Below, in pieces: positions 9,008 through 18,663 of a stretch of DNA of 64,000 nt. Position 1 is the first letter of the stretch; each line of letters begins with the position of its first letter. The position numbers and the translations under genes are program-made. The stretch is from Symbiopectobacterium purcellii_A (GTDB taxonomy: Bacteria; Pseudomonadota; Gammaproteobacteria; Enterobacterales; Enterobacteriaceae), in contig NZ_CP189882.1 in NCBI RefSeq assembly GCF_052050035.1, positions 2,170,001 to 2,234,000 on the forward strand, written 5' to 3'. Below the pieces are notes generated by a model. It was not told the DNA's origin, made no database searches, and worked only from the letters and a program-made list of their open reading frames with translations.

Positions 9008-10081
9008 TTAACGGCGATAGTTTTTCTGCGTTGCATTGACCTTGTAGAGATAGCGCCGTGATTCGGATGACGGGTGCTTGGTGGTCAATGTATCGTAGAC
9101 TTCACCCGGCGACATCTGGTTGATCAGGCTAACTGCCCTGTCCTTGTCGCTGGAGAACACACGCATTACGCTGCCCGCACCACCGTTATACGCGGTAATA
9201 ACGGCATAGCGACGTGATGTGGGGTTCTCGATACCACCCAGATAGGTGTTTTTCAGAATCGCCAGATAGGCCACGCCGGTATCGATGTTATTCTCAGGAT
9301 CGAACAGATAGCTGCGGCTCGGTTGCCCCCATTTCCCCTTGCTCTTAAACACATCACGTCCGGCGCTGTGCTGCACCACCTGCATCAGCCCTAATGCGTC
9401 AGAACGGCTCACCGCGTAAGGGTTGAAGCTGGATTCGGTTTGCATGATTGCCAGAATCAAAGATTCTTCAATGCCATAGCGCTCGGAAGCCTGGCGAATC
9501 AGCGGCAGGTATTTATGCGCACGTTTGTCCAGATGGTTTGGCACCAGTTGGAAGGTGACGGACCAGATCACATGCAGCCCGGAGGTCCGTTTCTGCAAGC
9601 GGTTTTGCAACAGATAATCGGCAAAGCTGGCGGCGCGTCCTTCCCAACGAATGGGGTGTCCGGTGTTATCTAATACCTGCCCGTAAAGCATAGGTTCACG
9701 GCTGATTTGAATATCATTGGCGTCAGAGTAAAGGTCTGTATTGCTGGCGTCGTCGCCCATTAACAGTGTGGTGATGATGGCCTGGCGTAAACTCGGGGCG
9801 TAATTGGTCGCTGAAATGGTCTCGATAGTAATCGTACCGGCATCAAAGTTGATGTGACTACGGGTTTGATATTGATCGGTATACTTGACGTAGTCTTTCG
9901 GGCCGGCAATCAGCACTTCGTTCAGGCCCCAGATATTCTCGATGTTATGGGCGAACTGCCCCATCAGAATGTCAAAGGCGTTGGTGTCCTTGATGAATTC
10001 TTCATTATTGATATCGCCGCGCTTGCCGGAACAGGAGATCAGCAAGGGCGCAACGAGCAACAACGCTAGCAATTTCTTCAT
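9008..10081 (-). CDS. mltC: Membrane-bound lytic murein transglycosylase C
   Basis: Outer-membrane lipoprotein that cleaves peptidoglycan glycan strands. The 357-residue protein starts with a lipoprotein signal (MKKLLALLLVAPLLISC; lipobox LISC, lipidated Cys at 17). The N-terminal DUF3393-type domain spans about residues 30-190. The SLT domain has the catalytic glutamate in IMQTESSFNPYAVSRSDALG near residue 215 and the AYNGGAGSVMRVF motif near residue 297. It lies upstream of a strong terminator, in E. coli order with yggX and mutY. Confidence 0.96.
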   Translation of the reverse strand: MKKLLALLLVAPLLISCSGKRGDINNEEFIKDTNAFDILMGQFAHNIENIWGLNEVLIAGPKDYVKYTDQYQTRSHINFDAGTITIETISATNYAPSLRQAIITTLLMGDDASNTDLYSDANDIQISREPMLYGQVLDNTGHPIRWEGRAASFADYLLQNRLQKRTSGLHVIWSVTFQLVPNHLDKRAHKYLPLIRQASERYGIEESLILAIMQTESSFNPYAVSRSDALGLMQVVQHSAGRDVFKSKGKWGQPSRSYLFDPENNIDTGVAYLAILKNTYLGGIENPTSRRYAVITAYNGGAGSVMRVFSSDKDRAVSLINQMSPGEVYDTLTTKHPSSESRRYLYKVNATQKNYRR

Positions 10082-10171
10082 AGATGATTCGTTATAAGTA
10101 TCTTGTTATTAACGGTTCATTAGCAACGCGGTGTCAGCATAAAGAGACAAAAGGGCCATAAGGCCCTGATA

Positions 10172-10444
10172 TCATGCGCTGGGAGGGGTATAGCCTTCTA
10201 TGTGGGCTTCTTTACCCTCGAACAGGAATTTAATCATCTCTTGTTCCAGCAGTTTGCGGTGCTCCACGTTCATCATGTTGAGTTTTTTTTCGTTGATCAG
10301 CATGGTTTGCTTGGTCTGCCATTGCGCCCACGCCTCTTTCGAAATTTCCTGATAGATGCGTTTGCCCAGTTCTCCCGGGTAAAGCTGAAAATCCTGCCCT
10401 TCGGCTTCACGTTGTAAATAAGTACAAAAAATGCTTCTGCTCAT
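10172..10444 (-). CDS. yggX: Fe(2+)-trafficking protein YggX
   Basis: A 90-residue protein starting MSRSIFCTYLQREAEGQDFQ, with Cys7 conserved, matching the YggX family implicated in iron handling and protection of Fe-S clusters from oxidation. It lies between mutY (29 bp upstream) and mltC, as in E. coli, where mutY-yggX-mltC are co-transcribed. MutY itself carries a [4Fe-4S] cluster. Confidence 0.96.
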   Translation of the reverse strand: MSRSIFCTYLQREAEGQDFQLYPGELGKRIYQEISKEAWAQWQTKQTMLINEKKLNMMNVEHRKLLEQEMIKFLFEGKEAHIEGYTPPSA

Positions 10445-10473
10445 GCTGATTCCTCTTGAATAACGCGTGCTGG

Positions 10474-11556
10474 TCAGATCAAACTGCCGCCGGAGTGTAC
10501 CGTTAACATACGTAATAGTCGTTCCACCGGCGCAGCCAGACCAACGGCGGGCGGTTGCGCCAAGTTATACCAGAGACCGGCCTTTTCCTCCATGCAAGCA
10601 TCGTGCAAAGCGTGAGGAATGTCAGTGGGTAATGCGAGCCAGAGCGGAACAATATCCAGATGGAAATGGCTAAAGGTGTGGCGAAACGACACCAATTGCT
10701 GCACGTCCGTGATTTTCAGACCGCGTTGTTGCAGCCAAGGTTCCACATCATCATGGGTGTTGAATTGTGGAAAGCAAAACAAGCCTCCCCATAGCCCGGT
10801 CGCAGGCCGCTGTTGCAGCCATACTTCATCGCCCCGTTGCAGTAATAGGAACCAGGCGCTTTTTTCCGGTAACGTCTGCTTCGGTTTTTTACCCGGATAG
10901 CTGGCCCAACTGTTGTTAGCATAAGCGATGCAACCGTTGCTCAGCGGACAAAGTTCGCATTTGGGGCGGCTGCGGGTGCAAACCATCGCGCCTAAATCCA
11001 TCATCGCCTGATTAAACTGGCTAACGCCCTGCGCGGGCGTAACCTGCTCGCTATGGGTCCAGAGCTGGTGCTCAACCTCTTTCTTACCCGGCCAACCGGC
11101 TACCGCGTAGCAGCGTGCCAGCACGCGTTTAACATTGCCATCAAGAATCGGGTGATGCTGACAGAGAGAAAGGGACAGCACTGCGCCTGCAGTGGAACGC
11201 CCGACACCCGGCAGTGCACAGACGGCGTCCAATGTGGTAGGAAACGCGCCGCCGTGCTGCTCCATGATGGTTTGCGCGGCTTTGTGCAGGTTGCGCGCAC
11301 GCGCGTAATAACCCAGCCCGGTCCACAGGTGCAGTACCTCATCCAAGGGGGCGGCGGCAAGGGTGCGCACATCGGGAAAGCGAGCAATAAAACGTTGAAA
11401 ATAGGGAATGACCGTGGTGACCTGCGTCTGTTGTAACATGATCTCGGAGAGCCATACGGTATAAGGCGTTTTCTCTTGTTGCCACGGCAGTGTCTTGCGG
11501 CCATAGCGCTCATACCATGCCAACACCTGCTGCGTGAACGGCTGCGCTTGCATCAT
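10474..11556 (-). CDS. mutY: Adenine DNA glycosylase MutY
   Basis: Removes adenine mispaired with 8-oxoguanine. The 360-residue product has the helix-hairpin-helix GVGRSTAGAVLSLSL (about residues 119-133) followed by the catalytic aspartate in ILDGNVKRV. The [4Fe-4S] ligands are Cys-X6-Cys-X2-Cys-X5-Cys in CTRSRPKCELCPLSNGC near residue 195, and a C-terminal NUDIX-like domain recognises 8-oxoG. It is divergent from trmB across a 169-bp promoter region. Intact. Confidence 0.97.
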   Translation of the reverse strand: MMQAQPFTQQVLAWYERYGRKTLPWQQEKTPYTVWLSEIMLQQTQVTTVIPYFQRFIARFPDVRTLAAAPLDEVLHLWTGLGYYARARNLHKAAQTIMEQHGGAFPTTLDAVCALPGVGRSTAGAVLSLSLCQHHPILDGNVKRVLARCYAVAGWPGKKEVEHQLWTHSEQVTPAQGVSQFNQAMMDLGAMVCTRSRPKCELCPLSNGCIAYANNSWASYPGKKPKQTLPEKSAWFLLLQRGDEVWLQQRPATGLWGGLFCFPQFNTHDDVEPWLQQRGLKITDVQQLVSFRHTFSHFHLDIVPLWLALPTDIPHALHDACMEEKAGLWYNLAQPPAVGLAAPVERLLRMLTVHSGGSLI

Positions 11557-11725
11557 AAAAAAGCCACTCTCTTGCCGGGTGAAAAGTCTGACAGCGATTC
11601 CAGCACAGAGTGAATGTGCTGTAAACCGGAACTTTCCGAGGTATCCCCCTTGCTAAACCGCGGTATCCTTGCATAATGCGCCTTTATTTGGGCGAATTTG
11701 AACAGGCCATCGGCACACGTTTTCT

Positions 11726-12445
11726 ATGATCAATAACATCATTTCACCGGAATTTGATGAGGATGGGCGTCCGCTGCGCCGTATTCGCAGTTTTGTGCGC
11801 CGTCAGGGGCGTTTAACCAATGGGCAGCAGCAGGCGCTTGATAACTTCTGGCCCGTTATGGGCGTAGAGTATCAGGCACAGGCGCTCGATTTTACTGCAC
11901 TTTTCGGTCGTGAAGCACCGACGGTATTGGAAATCGGGTTTGGCATGGGGGCATCACTGGTCACCATGGCAGAGCAACACCCTGAGCAAAATTTTTTAGG
12001 GATCGAGGTTCACCTTCCCGGCGTCGGAGCCTGCCTGGCGGCGGCGCAGGAAGCTAACCTGAGCAATCTGCGCGTGATGTGTCATGACGCGGTAGAAGTG
12101 CTGGAGCAGATGATCCCCGATGGGTCACTGACCATGGTTCAGCTCTTTTTCCCTGATCCTTGGCATAAAGCGCGCCATAATAAACGTCGTATTGTACAAA
12201 AAGCCTTTGCGGAGCGGGTGCTGCGCAAGCTGGCGAAGGGGGTCGTGTTTCATATGGCGACAGACTGGGAGCCTTATGCAGAACATATGCTTGAGGTCAT
12301 GCGTGATGTGGCGGGATACCGTAATCTCTCTGCCACACAGGACTACGTTCCTCGCCCATCGTCTCGCCCGTTAACCAAGTTCGAAGCGCGCGGCCAGCGG
12401 TTAGGCCACGGAGTATGGGATCTTATGTTTGAGAGGATAGAATAA
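11726..12445 (+). CDS. trmB: tRNA (guanine-N7-)-methyltransferase
   Basis: Forms m7G46 in tRNA using SAM. The 239-residue product equals E. coli TrmB in length. The SAM-binding motif is VLEIGFGMGASLVTMA near residue 70, and the catalytic region FFPDPWHKARHNKRRI lies near residue 142. Its TAA overlaps the ATG of yggL by one base, implying co-translation. Confidence 0.97.
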   Translation: MINNIISPEFDEDGRPLRRIRSFVRRQGRLTNGQQQALDNFWPVMGVEYQAQALDFTALFGREAPTVLEIGFGMGASLVTMAEQHPEQNFLGIEVHLPGVGACLAAAQEANLSNLRVMCHDAVEVLEQMIPDGSLTMVQLFFPDPWHKARHNKRRIVQKAFAERVLRKLAKGVVFHMATDWEPYAEHMLEVMRDVAGYRNLSATQDYVPRPSSRPLTKFEARGQRLGHGVWDLMFERIE

Positions 12446-12792
12446 TGGCACAACAACGCAGTCGTCGTTTGCGTAAAAAGTTACATATTGAGGAGTTTCA
12501 GGAACTGGGCTTTTCGGTAAGCTGGCGTTTCGCTGAGGGCACGTCGGTAGAGACCATCGATGCCATCCTGGATAAGTTTGTTGACGATGTGATTGATCCG
12601 GCGGGCCTGGCATTTGAAGGCAGCGGTTATCTGCACTGGGAAGGGTTGATATGCTTGCAGAAGACCGGCCATTGCACTGATGCGCACCGTGAGCAGGTTG
12701 CTGCCTGGCTGAAAGCACAGCAGTTGCAAGAAGTTAAAGTGAGCGAACTGTTCGATATCTGGTGGGAACTGCCGGAAAATCTGCTCTCCTGA
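12445..12792 (+). CDS. yggL: YggL family protein (DUF469)
   Basis: A 115-residue protein starting MAQQRSRRLRKKLHIEEFQE, with the basic N-terminus and compact alpha/beta fold of the DUF469 family. E. coli YggL binds 50S ribosomes and may aid assembly. The start overlaps the trmB stop, as in other enterics. Confidence 0.94.
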   Translation: MAQQRSRRLRKKLHIEEFQELGFSVSWRFAEGTSVETIDAILDKFVDDVIDPAGLAFEGSGYLHWEGLICLQKTGHCTDAHREQVAAWLKAQQLQEVKVSELFDIWWELPENLLS

Positions 12793-12815
12793 TTCTGTTT
12801 TAATAGGAAGACGAC

Positions 12816-13529
12816 ATGTTGCGATCGGTAATGCTCTCTCTGCTGGTGTTGTTGTCCTGGCAGGCACAGGCGGCGTATCAATGTGAAGTGAATCCGCAGG
12901 ATGACATCTTCATTACACCGCAACAGGTGCAGGTGGTTGGCGCAAGTGGCAATCTGGTGATTTCGCCGCAGGGCGATGTCACGCGCAACCAGACGGTGTT
13001 AACGCTTACTGCGCCACAGCGTCAGCAGGCGAAAGCGTATCAAGCGGATTTGCGTCAGCAACTGCCGTGGATTGAGCAGGGTGCACAGGTGCATCTGGAA
13101 AAAGCGCGTATAGCGCTGGACGGTGTCATTGCTAAGGAACTGGGAAGTGACAGCAATGTGCGTACCCGGCTGACCACGCTGGATACCCAGCTCAAGCAGC
13201 AGATTGCGCGCATTCTCGAGCCGCGTAGCGATGGCATTGCGTTTCATCACCAGGCGGTCAAACAGGTGGAGCAGGATGGCCGCCAACTGGTGCAGCAGGC
13301 CCTTGGCGGCGTGTTGCAAGACAGCCTGAACGAGATGGGCGTAAAGCAGCTTTCCAGAGGAGGAAATCCGTTGCAGGCAATGATGGGTAACCTTGGTAAC
13401 CTGCAACAAGCGATTCAAACCGAGTGGAACAGCCAGGAACTCACGTTCCAGCGTTTTGGCAAGGATGTATGCCAGCGGGTTATTGCACTGGAAAACCAGC
13501 TTAAGCAGTTGCTTAAATCCCTGCCGTAA
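12816..13529 (+). CDS. yggN: Periplasmic DUF2884 protein YggN
   Basis: A 237-residue protein with a Sec signal peptide (MLRSVMLSLLVLLSWQAQAA, cleavage after about residue 20) and a DUF2884 body rich in Gln and charged helices. Function is not established in E. coli. It is the last gene of the trmB-yggL-yggN run and is followed by a terminator. Confidence 0.92.
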   Translation: MLRSVMLSLLVLLSWQAQAAYQCEVNPQDDIFITPQQVQVVGASGNLVISPQGDVTRNQTVLTLTAPQRQQAKAYQADLRQQLPWIEQGAQVHLEKARIALDGVIAKELGSDSNVRTRLTTLDTQLKQQIARILEPRSDGIAFHHQAVKQVEQDGRQLVQQALGGVLQDSLNEMGVKQLSRGGNPLQAMMGNLGNLQQAIQTEWNSQELTFQRFGKDVCQRVIALENQLKQLLKSLP

Positions 13530-13542
13530 TCGTAACTACAGC

Positions 13543-13587
13543 GCCACTCTGATGAAAACACGCATTTCGCCAGAGTGGCTTTTTTTA
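13543..13587 (+). terminator. Rho-independent terminator after yggN
   Basis: Stem GCCACTCTG / CAGAGTGGC with a loop of about 19 nt, followed by seven T residues, 14 bp after the yggN stop. Beyond it base composition drops and the accessory region begins. Confidence 0.85.
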
Positions 13588-13768
13588 TGCCCCCACTTCA
13601 TCCCCGGCGCTTGGCAAGTCATATAGCCGATTTGTGAAAGCTAGTTATGGTTATACATATATCATGCTTCTACTCGGTTCTATTTCTTTCATGCCGTTGT
13701 AAAAATAAAGAATAATACATGTGAAGTCGTAAGCGGAAGATCTTCAACGGACATTTGCGTTTACAACT

Positions 13769-13957
13769 GGCTTTGTTGAATAATTTAAGATACTGATTTA
13801 TATAAGCATTATAAAATTTCAACGACTAATTTTTCCTCTCGGAATGCTTTTTATTGTGCTAACTATTTGATTTGTCGTTCTAACAAAATACATTCTCTGT
13901 AAATGCATTCTAACTAAAGAAGATGTAAATCAAACGGTTAAATTATTCAACAAAGCC
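13769..13957. mobile_element. 189-bp IS903-type MITE, copy M1
   Basis: Ends GGCTTTGTTGAATAATTTAA and its complement. A perfect 9-bp target duplication TTTACAACT lies at 13760-13768 and 13958-13966. It sits 72 bp upstream of the chaperone gene. Apart from it, 13588-14029 holds only AT-rich intergenic DNA with no gene or HrpL-type box that I can see. Confidence 0.95.
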
Positions 13958-14029
13958 TTTACAACTTCTCACTTTTGCCTATGCAATACGAAGCGTGATG
14001 GATATATATTATTTAACAAAGGACTTAAC

Positions 14030-14485
14030 ATGACATTCACCGAACTGTTGCAGGAAATTTCTGCCGATATGCATGTAGATATTAATAAAGCTGTTGATAG
14101 CGGAGGCTGTGCTATTCGCTTTGAGAATAATGTCGAATTGAATATTGAGTATCATAATGGCGAGGCCTATCTTTTTTCACCCGTCATGCGTACAGCAGAT
14201 ATTCTCTCCGATGATTTTTTCGCATCGCTGTTACAAATCCATTTATTCGGTGTCGCAACCGAGCGTTGCTGGTTTGGTTTTGATGCCAGCGGTAATCAGG
14301 TCATTCTGTTTCATCTGCTCACGTTGGACAATATGGATGCCGAGGCTGCGATAAAACGTATCGATACACTCATTACACAAGTTCACTACTGGCAAGAGCA
14401 TTTGCCTAAGATTGTCAATCGTGCTTCACGGCCTTCAATTGCGCAAACACCTATCAGCAGAAACAGGTATCAACGTACACGATGA
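14030..14485 (+). CDS. Type III secretion chaperone, CesT/Tir-chaperone-like
   Basis: A 151-residue acidic protein with the pattern of class I type III effector chaperones: an N-terminal helix (MTFTELLQEISADMHVDI), a beta sheet (AIRFENNVELNIEYHNGEAY), then the conserved helix-strand unit LLQIHLFGVATERCWFGFDA and LFHLLTLDNMDAEAAIKRID. Such chaperones bind the N-terminus of a cognate effector and are usually encoded directly beside it. Here the TGA overlaps the ATG of the next gene, implying coupling. The C-terminal 25 residues are basic, unusual for the class. Family assignment is from pattern; DspF-like is one option. Confidence 0.72.
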   Translation: MTFTELLQEISADMHVDINKAVDSGGCAIRFENNVELNIEYHNGEAYLFSPVMRTADILSDDFFASLLQIHLFGVATERCWFGFDASGNQVILFHLLTLDNMDAEAAIKRIDTLITQVHYWQEHLPKIVNRASRPSIAQTPISRNRYQRTR

Positions 14486-16180
14486 ATATTTCCGATGGCG
14501 TGAAACTGGCTGCCCGTACGCTAACCTATAAAGCGATGGACAGCAGCAAAGTCGTTAATACGCTGATTAAACGTATCACTTTTGGCTCGGTTACCCGCGA
14601 TACATTGGCGAAGAATATCCTGTCCGGTACGGTTAACCTTGCACAGCAATACGCGTGTGAACAAAAATTGCTGGGTGAGCGAAGCGCTGAAATTGTCAGC
14701 CTTGGCAGAAGCGTATTGTTTGATAATACGATGGCGCAGGTAAAAGAGGGGGCCGGTCCCTTGGTCTCTTTGCTGATGGAATACAATGGCAATAATTCGT
14801 GTTCCACCTTCCTGGCGAGTAAAATTGCCGGGCATTTTCTGCCTGATATGTTACAAGACTATGCGCTGGAGCGCATTTTGTGCGCCTGGTCAAAGCAGGA
14901 ATCAGGCTCACAGGTGATGAAACTGGCAATAGAAAATGCCCTCACCGGTGTTCATGGTGGAAAGATGATTGCCGCGACATTTATGTCGGTATTGAAACGT
15001 ACAATTTTGGATAAAGCAGAATATCAAAGTAATACGGCATTGCACCGTATTGCGGCAAAAGAGTTGCAGTGGCATTATACGCAAAGCAAAGACGTTGTCC
15101 CAGAAATGTCACTGTGCTCAGTGATTTCATCTGTAACCGCAAAAACCTATAACCATGTTTCATCCCTGTGTTTGCAATCAGAAGTGATGCGGAATGTTTG
15201 GCAATTGCCGGCCAAAATAAAAGAAGTATTTAATGAATTCAGCACATGTTTACCAACGGGGGCTGCCAATGGAGACAAAAAAACCGTCTCCGATCTGGTT
15301 GAACTTGCCATTCTTGCTCATAGAACACAACAGCCTGAACAAGTTGATGAGATGTTCAAGATGATTGCTGAACTGCCTAAAGAGCTTCGCAGTGAATTCC
15401 AAAATAAATATGAGCAACTAAAACCATTATTAGAAAAGATGCCGTTGTCTACCATCGCCATAGGTCACAACTGGCTTAATGAGATTGACTCCGTTTCCTT
15501 CGAACATCATGGTAAATATGCGGTTTCCCCCGAACTGACGAATTTTATGAAAAACGGTTTTTCTTTGCCAGTGAAACTCCCTGAGGAAGCGGGGGATTAT
15601 TTCGCCGGCGGTTCGTTTATCAATGAATTGCGGCAGGGAATGGCTCTCCATGTCGATAATAGCCATAAAAGCTATGGTCAAAGAGCGGTTGATGTAGGGG
15701 GCAATCTGTTTTCCATTATCAAAGACATGTTCGCGTTACCTGAGGATCTGTCTGAAGGGCAAAAGCGTCAAGTCGGACAACTTTCTGACATGGTCAATCA
15801 CCATCCTATGAGCCTGTTGGCGTTGACGCACCATATTGCGCCCAAAAATGTTCTGAATAACGTAGGTAACAAGGTACTTAATCAGCTTAATCACCAGTCT
15901 GGCGATGTGATTTTTACCGATAATCGATGGATGAAACTGGGGCCGCCTGAAACAAAGGTTACCGTGAGCAAGAGCAACGGTGTTGATATTGCAACCCAGA
16001 TAGTTTGGCCGGTGGAGCAACTGGGCTCGTCGCGGGATGCCATGCAGCTCTTATCGAGTGGTTCCAGCACGGTTTCCACCACGGTTAACAGTCATCTGAC
16101 GTTCAATGAGCAAGGCTTGAAAAACAAGAGCGTGACCATTTCAGACATCAATATCGATTTGGCTGAAAAATTAACCTTTA
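14482..16180 (+). pseudogene. Putative type III effector, 5' part, truncated by IS5
   Basis: An open frame of about 566 native residues begins at the ATG that overlaps the chaperone stop and is cut by an IS427-type element at 16181; the frame then runs 50 bp into the IS. The start MNISDGVKLAARTLTYKAM and a largely helical body give no clear known domain. No signal peptide or transmembrane segment is evident. Its position beside the chaperone makes it the likely cognate effector. Codon use is AT-richer than the flanking core genes. It may be the front of a larger gene whose tail is at 19164-19432, or joined in frame to the gene at 22109 (see findings). I do not recognise a function. Confidence 0.55.
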
Positions 16181-16529
16181 GAACCTATCCCAAAAGGAAT
16201 TGTCAGTTAATAAGTAATGGCAATTTCTGAGGGAAGTATGGCAATCAATAAGTGGCAGATCAGCGATGAACTCTGGGGGAAAATGGTTCCGTTGCTCGCG
16301 GAACACAAAACCCACCATCCGCTGGGTACGCATCGCAGGCGGGTTGATAATCGTGCCGCAATGAACGCCATTCTCTTTGTGCTCAGAACGGGTTGCCAGT
16401 GGAATGCCCTGAATGCCACCGGGATATGCTCGTCAAGCTCCGCTCACCGCCGCTTCCAGGAGTGGCGGGATGCAGGAGTTTTTGAACGGTTCTGGCAGAA
16501 CGGGTTGCTGGCCTGCGAGCAGCTGGATG
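16181..16529 (+). mobile_element. IS5 family (IS427-type) element, copy 1, left part
   Basis: Starts GAACCTATCCCAAAAGGAAT after a TTA, and encodes the first part of orfA (MAINKWQISDELWGKMVPLL) before an IS3 element cuts it at 16530. A complete but interrupted copy lies at 19683-22097. Confidence 0.85.
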
Positions 16530-17015
16530 TGTAGTGGTCAACTAAATTTGGCCACCCTACCTGACTGTTGATGGAACAGCCGTTCTGATTCATTTGGTGT
16601 TAACCCACCGTTATACCAGTGAGGTCTGACATCGCTATAATAATGAGTTATGTAGCGAATAATGGATGATTGAGCAGTACTAAAGCTTTGGTAGCCAGTC
16701 GTTGGCACCCATTCAGTCTTCAGACTACGGAAGAATCGCTCCATCGGACTATTATCCCAACAATTTCCCTGCGACTCATACTTTGGGTCATCTGATAACG
16801 CCACAATGCCTGCCTATACTGACGACTGGTGTAATGGCTTCCTTGGTCACTATGAAACATGACTTGTTTGGGATGCCCACGCAGTTCCCAAGCCATTTGT
16901 AGTGCTTTGGCTGTTAATTCTGAATCTGGCGAAAACGACATTGCCCAACCCACGGGTTTTCGGGCAAATAAATCTAATACCACCGCCAGATACGCCCATC
17001 GGGCGCCTGTCCAAA
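16530..17015 (-). mobile_element. IS3-family element fragment (IS3 type 1)
   Basis: Begins with the terminal repeat TGTAGTGGTCAACTAAATTT and carries the 3' part of orfB on the minus strand: DLFARKPVGWAMSFSPDSEL, HSDQGSHYTSRQYRQALW, and in a second frame NCWDNSPMERFFRSLKTEWV. A single G is missing between these two blocks (near 16780), so the transposase is frameshifted. The element is cut by IS630 copy b at 17016. Confidence 0.85.
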
Positions 17016-17017
17016 TA

Positions 17018-17911
17018 TAGCCAAGCGACTTAATTTTGATTACACCATATGGACTGAGAACAAACTCTCTGTATCGCAACCCATCTCTCTTTTTTTGCTT
17101 TTTGCTTTTTGCTTTTTGCTTGTGCCCATTTATGCTCAATTGGGTTAAGATCTGGCGAATATGTAGGCAAATACTCCACCATATACCCTGCATCGATGAT
17201 GACTTGTTGAATATTATGTTTTTTGTGAAAAGTGGCATTGTCCATCATGATTACACTGTTTTTAGGGAGTACTGGGATAAGGACTTGTGTGACCCAGGCA
17301 TAGAAAACATCGCTGTTAATATTGATATCAAATAATCCGATAGCAAACAGCGTTGTGCCTAATAAAGCGCCGATAACATTTGTTCTTCCCCTAGCTCCCC
17401 AGTTCTTCAGGCCAAAACACCGTTGACCTTTTGGGGAATAGCCGTGAGTCCGTGGGGCATCGTGTGAAAAACCACTTTCATCAATAAAAACAATAGGTTT
17501 ACCTTCTTTTTCATACTGTTGTTTTTTTTGTTGAAATCCCTGCCGGGCGTTTTCGTCGGCTTTCGGATGACGTAGAGTTTTTTTTATAGGTCAATCCCAG
17601 CTTTTTAAGCGCTTGCCAAATGGCCTTCTGACAAACGCCAAAACGCTCTGCACGTTCTTTTTGGTAAGCATCTGGATATTGTTCAACATCTTTTATCAAC
17701 TCGGATTTATCGATCTTCCGCTGACGCGTGGTCGATGCTTTTGACTCTATTTGATTAATCCAACGCGATACAGAGGCAGGGCCAATCCGAAATTGCTTCG
17801 CTGTTTCTCGGATACTCAACCCTTCGTTTTTCCGTGTAGATATCACTTTACGTCTAAAATCAATTGAATAGCTCATTTAAATAATGTAATCAAAATTAAG
17901 TCGTTTAGCTA
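17018..17911 (-). mobile_element. IS630-family element, copy b (894 bp)
   Basis: Same ends as copy a and flanked by TA. It is 14 bp longer because the TTTTTGC unit near 17092-17122 occurs four times instead of twice. The left flank is IS3 and the right flank is an IS903-like end, so it is a hybrid of two insertions. Confidence 0.9.
17030..17876 (-). CDS. IS630 transposase, two frames (copy b)
   Basis: The two-frame arrangement is as in copy a, with the T8 slip tract conserved. The two extra 7-bp units shift the end of the catalytic frame, so after NPIEHKWAQAKSKK the protein reads QKAKKERWVAIQRV instead of REMGCDTESLFSVHMV. The DDE residues are upstream and unaffected. Confidence 0.75.
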
Positions 17912-17962
17912 TAGTGCTTTGATCCGGCGATCCCCTGAAAGTTCGATTTATTCAACAAAGCC
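17912..17962 (-). mobile_element. IS903-like end fragment
   Basis: About 50 bp ending TTCGATTTATTCAACAAAGC plus C, the terminal sequence of the IS903-like element at 29538. It is cut at an internal TA (GCACTA) by IS630 copy b. Confidence 0.75.
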
Positions 17963-18155
17963 CATCTCAGCTTCAAGAACCCGTTCCGCCAGTCTTTTAG
18001 TCAGCACCTTGAGTAGGCCTGATTCACCCAGCAGATCCTGAGGGGAGTGACAATCTTGAAGCAGTTGGTCAATAAGTTCGTTGCTGATAGGCATTTTGTT
18101 ATCCTTTGAAGGTTTTCCTCAAAATGCCATTTACACAGATTATTTTACAGTCTCT
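17963..18155 (-). mobile_element. IS256-type 5' fragment, diverged
   Basis: Reverse complement of the IS256 left end and first codons (MPISNELIDQLLQD region), with several substitutions relative to the intact element at 50716-52023. It ends with the IS terminal sequence ACAGTCTCTC, inserted in a fragment of the 1037-bp IS. Confidence 0.75.
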
Positions 18156-18320
18156 CAAGCGCCTCGGTTGCATGACCCAAATTTTACGGAATCGTAGACC
18201 CTTTATTGATGATACCTTCTTACTCATTAGCGCCGGTCTTTGGAATTTCCATCTCAGAACAGCGTAAAATTTACTTCAATCACCGAAACACCCTTATTTC
18301 ACTATTAAGCAACACGCTTA
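18156..18320 (+). mobile_element. 3' fragment of the 1037-bp DDE_Tnp_4 IS
   Basis: Matches the last 165 bp of the element at 57009-58045 (from codons for RLGCMTQILRNRRPF to the terminal CACGCTT). It is joined to IS256 fragments on both sides. Confidence 0.8.
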
Positions 18321-18663
18321 ATGTCGGCTCGAAGGTACTGTTGCGGTCGCGCGGAATATCGAGCTCGAGCGCCCCATTTTGGCTACGTACGCTCTTGGAT
18401 GTCTTGCCATTGCGGGAGTTGCCTGAATTATTACCAGCCGGGTCATGCTTAGCATACCCAAGGTGTATCTCCATCTCAGCTTGAAGAACCCGTTCCGCCA
18501 GTCTTTTAGTCAGCTCCTTGAGTAGGCCTGATTGCACCCAGAAGCTCCTGAGGGGGAGTGGCAATCCTGAAGCAGTTGGTCAATAAGTTCGTTGCTGATA
18601 GGCATTTTTTGTCCTCTGAAGGTTTTCCTCAAAATGCCATTTACACAGATCTTTTTACACTCT
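18321..18663 (-). mobile_element. IS256 left-end fragment
   Basis: Matches the first 340 bp or so of the intact IS256 in reverse, with small insertions (extra C and G near 18535-18555). It ends at the IS tip TTTTTACACTCTC. It encodes antisense pieces of the transposase N-terminus only. Confidence 0.75.

Noticed and set aside
13600..14029. HrpL-dependent promoter for the chaperone-effector pair
   Set aside because: No GGAAC-N15/16-CCAC arrangement found upstream of either gene.
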